Source of the DNA: Reyranella sp.
Lineage (GTDB): Bacteria > Pseudomonadota > Alphaproteobacteria > Reyranellales > Reyranellaceae
Length of the DNA: 45,461 nucleotides
Direction: 5' to 3'
Assembly (NCBI GenBank): GCA_030684475.1
Contig: JAUXWB010000163.1
Span: 1-45,461, forward strand
Shown: positions 42,879 through 45,461 of the stretch, in pieces
Layout: each line of letters opens with the position of its first letter
Numbering within the stretch: the first letter of the stretch is position 1
Translations under genes and position numbers: made by a program
The notes under the pieces: model-generated
What the model was told of the DNA's origin: nothing
What the model saw: the letters and a program-made list of their open reading frames with translations, nothing else
Database searches by the model: none

Positions 42879-43876
42879 GCACCCATGCGCCGCAGCGGCG
42901 GTGGCAGCAAGCGGTCGACCCAGGCGCGCAGCGGCGCCAGCGTCTCATGCCGCAGGGCGCGCTCGAACATGCGCCAGACGCGCGGTAGGTGCGGCAGGTA
43001 GTCGGGCTTGCCGTCGCGTTCCAGCAGCCGGACGAACAGGCCGATGATCCGCGCGTGGCGTTGCGCGGCCATCAGGGCGAAGCCGGTACGAAAGCCCGCT
43101 GGATCGGCGAGCGCAGTTTCGTCGATGTAGCGCTGCAGACAGGCCGCATGCACGGCGGGCAGCACGTCGCGGCGCGCGTCTTCGATCAGCGACACCAGAT
43201 CGTAGGAGGGGTGGCCGCGCTGGGCGTCCTGGAAGTCGAGCAGGCCGCAGGCCTTTACACCGGGGCGCGCCGGCAGCCACAGCAGGTTGTCCTTGTGGTA
43301 GTCGCGCAGCAGCAGGGCATCGGGTGCTGAGGGCAGCGCGGCGAGGCATTCCTGCCACGCCGCGATGTAGCGGGCGGTCTCCTCCGGCGGCGTCGGTTGC
43401 CCGCTCGCCGCAGGCAGATACCATTCCGGCAGCAGCATCGCCGCCTCGATCAGTGCGTCGCCGGCGTAGGCGCCGAGCCCCGGCAGCAGGGCGCGGTCGC
43501 CAGCCCGGTAGAGCTGCACCAGAACGTCGGTGGCGCGGGCATAGAGCTCGCCCTCGTCGCCGCCTGCCGCCAGCACGCGGGCATAGGTGTCGTCGCCCAG
43601 GTCTTCCAGCAGCAGGAAGCCGTGCTCGGGGTCTTCAGCCAGGATCTGGGGGGCGCTCAGGCCAAGCGTGATCAAGTGCCGGCCGATGCGCACGAAGGGC
43701 CGCACGTCCTCCTGTGGCGGCGGCGCATCCATCACGACCGCGGATTCACGCGGCCGGGTTAGCCTGAAGTATTTCCGGAACGAGGCATCGCCGGCCAGCG
43801 GGCGCTCGCCGGCATCGCCCCAGCCGGCGCCGCGCACGAATTCGGCGCGCCGCCGATCGCGTTCAGACTTCGCCAA
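42875..43876 (-). CDS. amgK: Phosphotransferase, AmgK-like (N-acetylmuramate/N-acetylglucosamine anomeric kinase)
   Basis: A 333-residue aminoglycoside-phosphotransferase-fold kinase. Recognisable elements are GDASFRKYFRL (nucleotide-binding strands), the catalytic loop RDYHKDNLLWL, and the metal-binding LLDFQDAQRGHP. AmgK phosphorylates MurNAc and GlcNAc at C1 for re-use by MurU, whose gene follows. The start is uncertain: I chose a TTG preceded by GGGAGAAG, giving a 14-base overlap with tsaE. A GTG at 43915 would lengthen the overlap to 53 bases, and a GTG at 43837 would remove it. The GAGWGDAGERPLAGDASF segment must lie inside the protein in any case. Confidence 0.84.
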   Translation of the reverse strand: MAKSERDRRRAEFVRGAGWGDAGERPLAGDASFRKYFRLTRPRESAVVMDAPPPQEDVRPFVRIGRHLITLGLSAPQILAEDPEHGFLLLEDLGDDTYARVLAAGGDEGELYARATDVLVQLYRAGDRALLPGLGAYAGDALIEAAMLLPEWYLPAASGQPTPPEETARYIAAWQECLAALPSAPDALLLRDYHKDNLLWLPARPGVKACGLLDFQDAQRGHPSYDLVSLIEDARRDVLPAVHAACLQRYIDETALADPAGFRTGFALMAAQRHARIIGLFVRLLERDGKPDYLPHLPRVWRMFERALRHETLAPLRAWVDRLLPPPLRRMGA

Positions 43877-44306
43877 GACGGGCTTCTCCCTCCAGGGTCG
43901 CGCGGCGTCCCTCACCTTCGATGGACAGGGTCACCGTGAGTCGTTCGTGCGGCAGCAAGAGGCCCAGCCGCTCCGCCCATTCGACCAAGGCGATGCCGTC
44001 GGCCCGCGCCTCCTCCCAGCCGAGCTCGAAGACCTGCTCGGCGGTCTCCAGTCGGTAGAGGTCGAAGTGCCAAAACACGCCTCGTGGCGTGTCGTAGACC
44101 TCGACCAGGGTGAAGGTCGGGCTCGGCACGACCAGCGCCGGCTCGCCCGAGGCTGCGCGGAGGATGGCGCGGGCGAGCGTGGTCTTGCCGGCGCCGAGAC
44201 CGCCCACCAGCGCCACGACGTCGCGCGGCCGCAGGCGCCCGGCCAAGGCCGCGCCTAGCCGCTCGGTGGCGGCCTCGTCTGGAAGGGGCAAAGAAAAAGT
44301 CGGCAT
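43863..44306 (-). CDS. tsaE: tRNA threonylcarbamoyladenosine biosynthesis ATPase TsaE
   Basis: A 147-residue P-loop protein of the TsaE/YjeE family that drives the TsaD-TsaB complex to make t6A on ANN-decoding tRNAs. Walker A is at 36-43 (GLGAGKTT), followed by the conserved VPSPTFTLVEVYD and FWHFDLYRLE motifs and the GIALVEWAERLG segment. The start ATG lies in the 3' arm of the ahcY terminator hairpin and has no good ribosome site (GAAAG directly before it). Expression therefore probably depends on readthrough or on a nearby promoter. It overlaps the amgK start. Confidence 0.93.
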   Translation of the reverse strand: MPTFSLPLPDEAATERLGAALAGRLRPRDVVALVGGLGAGKTTLARAILRAASGEPALVVPSPTFTLVEVYDTPRGVFWHFDLYRLETAEQVFELGWEEARADGIALVEWAERLGLLLPHERLTVTLSIEGEGRRATLEGEARLGEV

Positions 44307-44324
44307 CTTTCGATGCCGACTTTT
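44291..44324 (-). terminator. Rho-independent terminator of ahcY, containing the tsaE start codon
   Basis: On the minus strand a perfect 12-bp stem (AAAAGTCGGCAT, loop CGAAAG, ATGCCGACTTTT) continues into TCTT, giving a T-rich tail. It lies 23 bases after the ahcY stop. The first bases of the 3' arm are the tsaE ATG and its next codons. Confidence 0.85.
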
Positions 44325-44347
44325 AGCATGGTCGCGGCTGTGGGCGG

Positions 44348-45461
44348 TTAGTAGCGGTAGAGGTCGCCCTTGAAGGGGCCCGCTTCCGGCACGCCGATGT
44401 ACTTGGCCTGGTCGGGACGGAGCTTGGTCAGCTTGGCGCCGACCTTCTCGAGATGAAGCGCCGCGACCTTCTCGTCGAGGAACTTGGGCAGCGTGTAGAC
44501 CTGCTTCTCGTACTTGCCGGGGTTGGTCCAGAGCTCGATCTGCGCCAGCGTCTGGTTCGAGAACGAGGCCGACATCACGAAGCTCGGGTGGCCGGTGGCG
44601 TTGCCGAGGTTCACCAGGCGGCCTTCCGAGAGCAGCAGGATGCGCTTGCCATCCGGGAAGGTGATCATGTCGACCTGCGGCTTGATGTTGGTCCACTGGA
44701 AGTTCCGCAGGCCTTCGACCTGGATCTCGTTGTCGAAGTGGCCGATGTTGCAGACGATGGCCATGTCCTTCATCGCGCGCATGTGGTCGACGGTGAGGAT
44801 GTCCTTGTTGCCGGTCGCGGTGACGAAGATGTCGAACTTCGGCGCGGCCTCGTCCATCGTCAGCACTTCGTAGCCGTCCATCGCGGCCTGAAGGGCGCAG
44901 ATCGGGTCGATCTCGGAAACGGCCACGCGCGCGCCCGAACCGGAGAGCGAGGCAGCCGAGCCTTTGCCCACATCGCCATAGCCAGCCACGAAAGCCTTCT
45001 TGCCGGCCATCATCACGTCGGTGCCGCGGCGGATCGCGTCGACGAGGGACTCTTTGCAACCGTACTTGTTGTCGAACTTCGACTTGGTGACGGAATCGTT
45101 GACGTTGATCGCCGGGAAGGGAAGTTCGCCGCGCTTCTCGAGTTGGTAGAGGCGGTTGACGCCTGTCGTCGTCTCTTCGGAGACGCCGCGCACGCCGGCC
45201 TTGGTTTTCTTGAACCAGCCGGGCGTTTCCTTCATGCGCTTCCTGATCTGGGCGAAGAAGTATTTCTCTTCCTCCGAGCCCGGCTTGTCGAGGATCGAGG
45301 GGTTGGTCTCAGCTTTTTCGCCGACGATCAGGTACATCGTGGCGTCGCCGCCATCATCGAGGATCAGGTTCGGGCCATTGCCGTCCGGCCACTGGAACAT
45401 GCGGTCGGTATAGTCCCAGTACTCTTCCAGCGTCTCGCCCTTGTAGGCGAAGACAGCGGTG
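44348..45461 (-). CDS. ahcY: Adenosylhomocysteinase (S-adenosylhomocysteine hydrolase), 5' end missing
   Basis: The frame runs off the right edge, so 370 C-terminal residues of a protein of about 465 are visible. It reversibly splits S-adenosylhomocysteine into adenosine and homocysteine, relieving inhibition of methyltransferases. The substrate-site stretch is [13 protein letters not shown], the NAD-binding loop is [10 protein letters not shown], and [11 protein letters not shown] follows. The protein ends FKGDLYRY rather than the common KPDHYRY, keeping the Lys and final Tyr that reach the NAD of the partner subunit. A strong terminator follows the stop. Confidence 0.96.
   Translation of the reverse strand, partial: TAVFAYKGETLEEYWDYTDRMFQWPDGNGPNLILDDGGDATMYLIVGEKAETNPSILDKPGSEEEKYFFAQIRKRMKETPGWFKKTKAGVRGVSEETTTGVNRLYQLEKRGELPFPAINVNDSVTKSKFDNKYGCKESLVDAIRRGTDVMMAGKKAFVAGYGDVGKGSAASLSGSGARVAVSEIDPICALQAAMDGYEVLTMDEAAPKFDIFVTATGNKDILTVDHMRAMKDMAIVCNIGHFDNEIQVEGLRNFQWTNIKPQVDMITFPDGKRILLLSEGRLVNLGNATGHPSFVMSASFSNQTLAQIELWTNPGKYEKQVYTLPKFLDEKVAALHLEKVGAKLTKLRPDQAKYIGVPEAGPFKGDLYRY

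Overview
This window is a stretch of GC-rich chromosome from an alphaproteobacterium. The evidence is AddAB recombination nucleases instead of RecBCD, the accD-folC-trxA order, tsaE followed by amgK- and murU-type genes, and 4-base ATGA start/stop overlaps. The genus cannot be fixed from sequence alone; a Rhodospirillales/Hyphomicrobiales soil bacterium (something like Reyranella) fits. I see no rRNA, tRNA, CRISPR array, integrase or intact transposase.

Layout. (1) 1-5398, plus strand: the end of ugpB, then ugpA-ugpE-ugpC (glycerol-3-phosphate ABC importer), a beta-carbonic anhydrase and a bestrophin-like (DUF4239) membrane protein. (2) 5402-7531: a small lipoprotein, a pentapeptide-repeat protein and an endonuclease/exonuclease/phosphatase (EEP) hydrolase. 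(3) 7533-12898: a sulfatase module on the minus strand (secreted arylsulfatase, small exported protein, membrane-anchored TAXI receptor, formylglycine-generating enzyme) with a divergent LysR regulator. The module is flanked by direct repeats, because the 3' end of the EEP gene recurs as a fragment at 12928-13005. (4) 12899-13926: about 0.9 kb without a recognisable gene, holding that fragment, two strong terminators, an attenuator-like arrangement and TGTCACA repeats. (5) 13927-17790, minus strand: a DsbD/ScsB-like reductase, an exported redoxin and a DUF3500 protein. (6) 17909-22367, plus strand: M20 carbamoylase-type amidohydrolase, uronate-dehydrogenase-like protein, N-carbamoyl-D-amino acid hydrolase, DUF1835 protein, and an SMR guanidinium exporter preceded by a candidate guanidine-II riboswitch. 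(7) 22375-24432, minus strand: NTF2-like protein, S49 peptidase, TrmN6 methyltransferase. (8) 24487-31113, plus strand: ispB, glpK, pyrF, trpF, a RidA protein with a basic tail, trpB, trpA. (9) 31110-35312: MBL hydrolase (minus), then a D,D-carboxypeptidase, accD and folC (plus). (10) 35319-45461, minus strand, transcribed right to left: ahcY (cut by the right edge), tsaE, amgK, murU, addB, addA, trxA.

How the genes work together. UgpBAEC would bring in glycerol-3-phosphate, and GlpK makes the same compound from glycerol. The formylglycine-generating enzyme would activate the neighbouring sulfatase, whose active-site cysteine is visible. The two carbamoyl-amino-acid hydrolase types suggest hydantoin or ureide salvage. 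AmgK and MurU would recycle cell-wall amino sugars. AddA and AddB form the double-strand-break nuclease-helicase.

The observations most worth following are the direct-repeat-flanked sulfatase module, the guanidine-II riboswitch candidate, the tsaE start codon buried in the ahcY terminator, hairpins over the trpB and pyrF start regions, and the orphan attenuator-like locus in the gene-poor gap.
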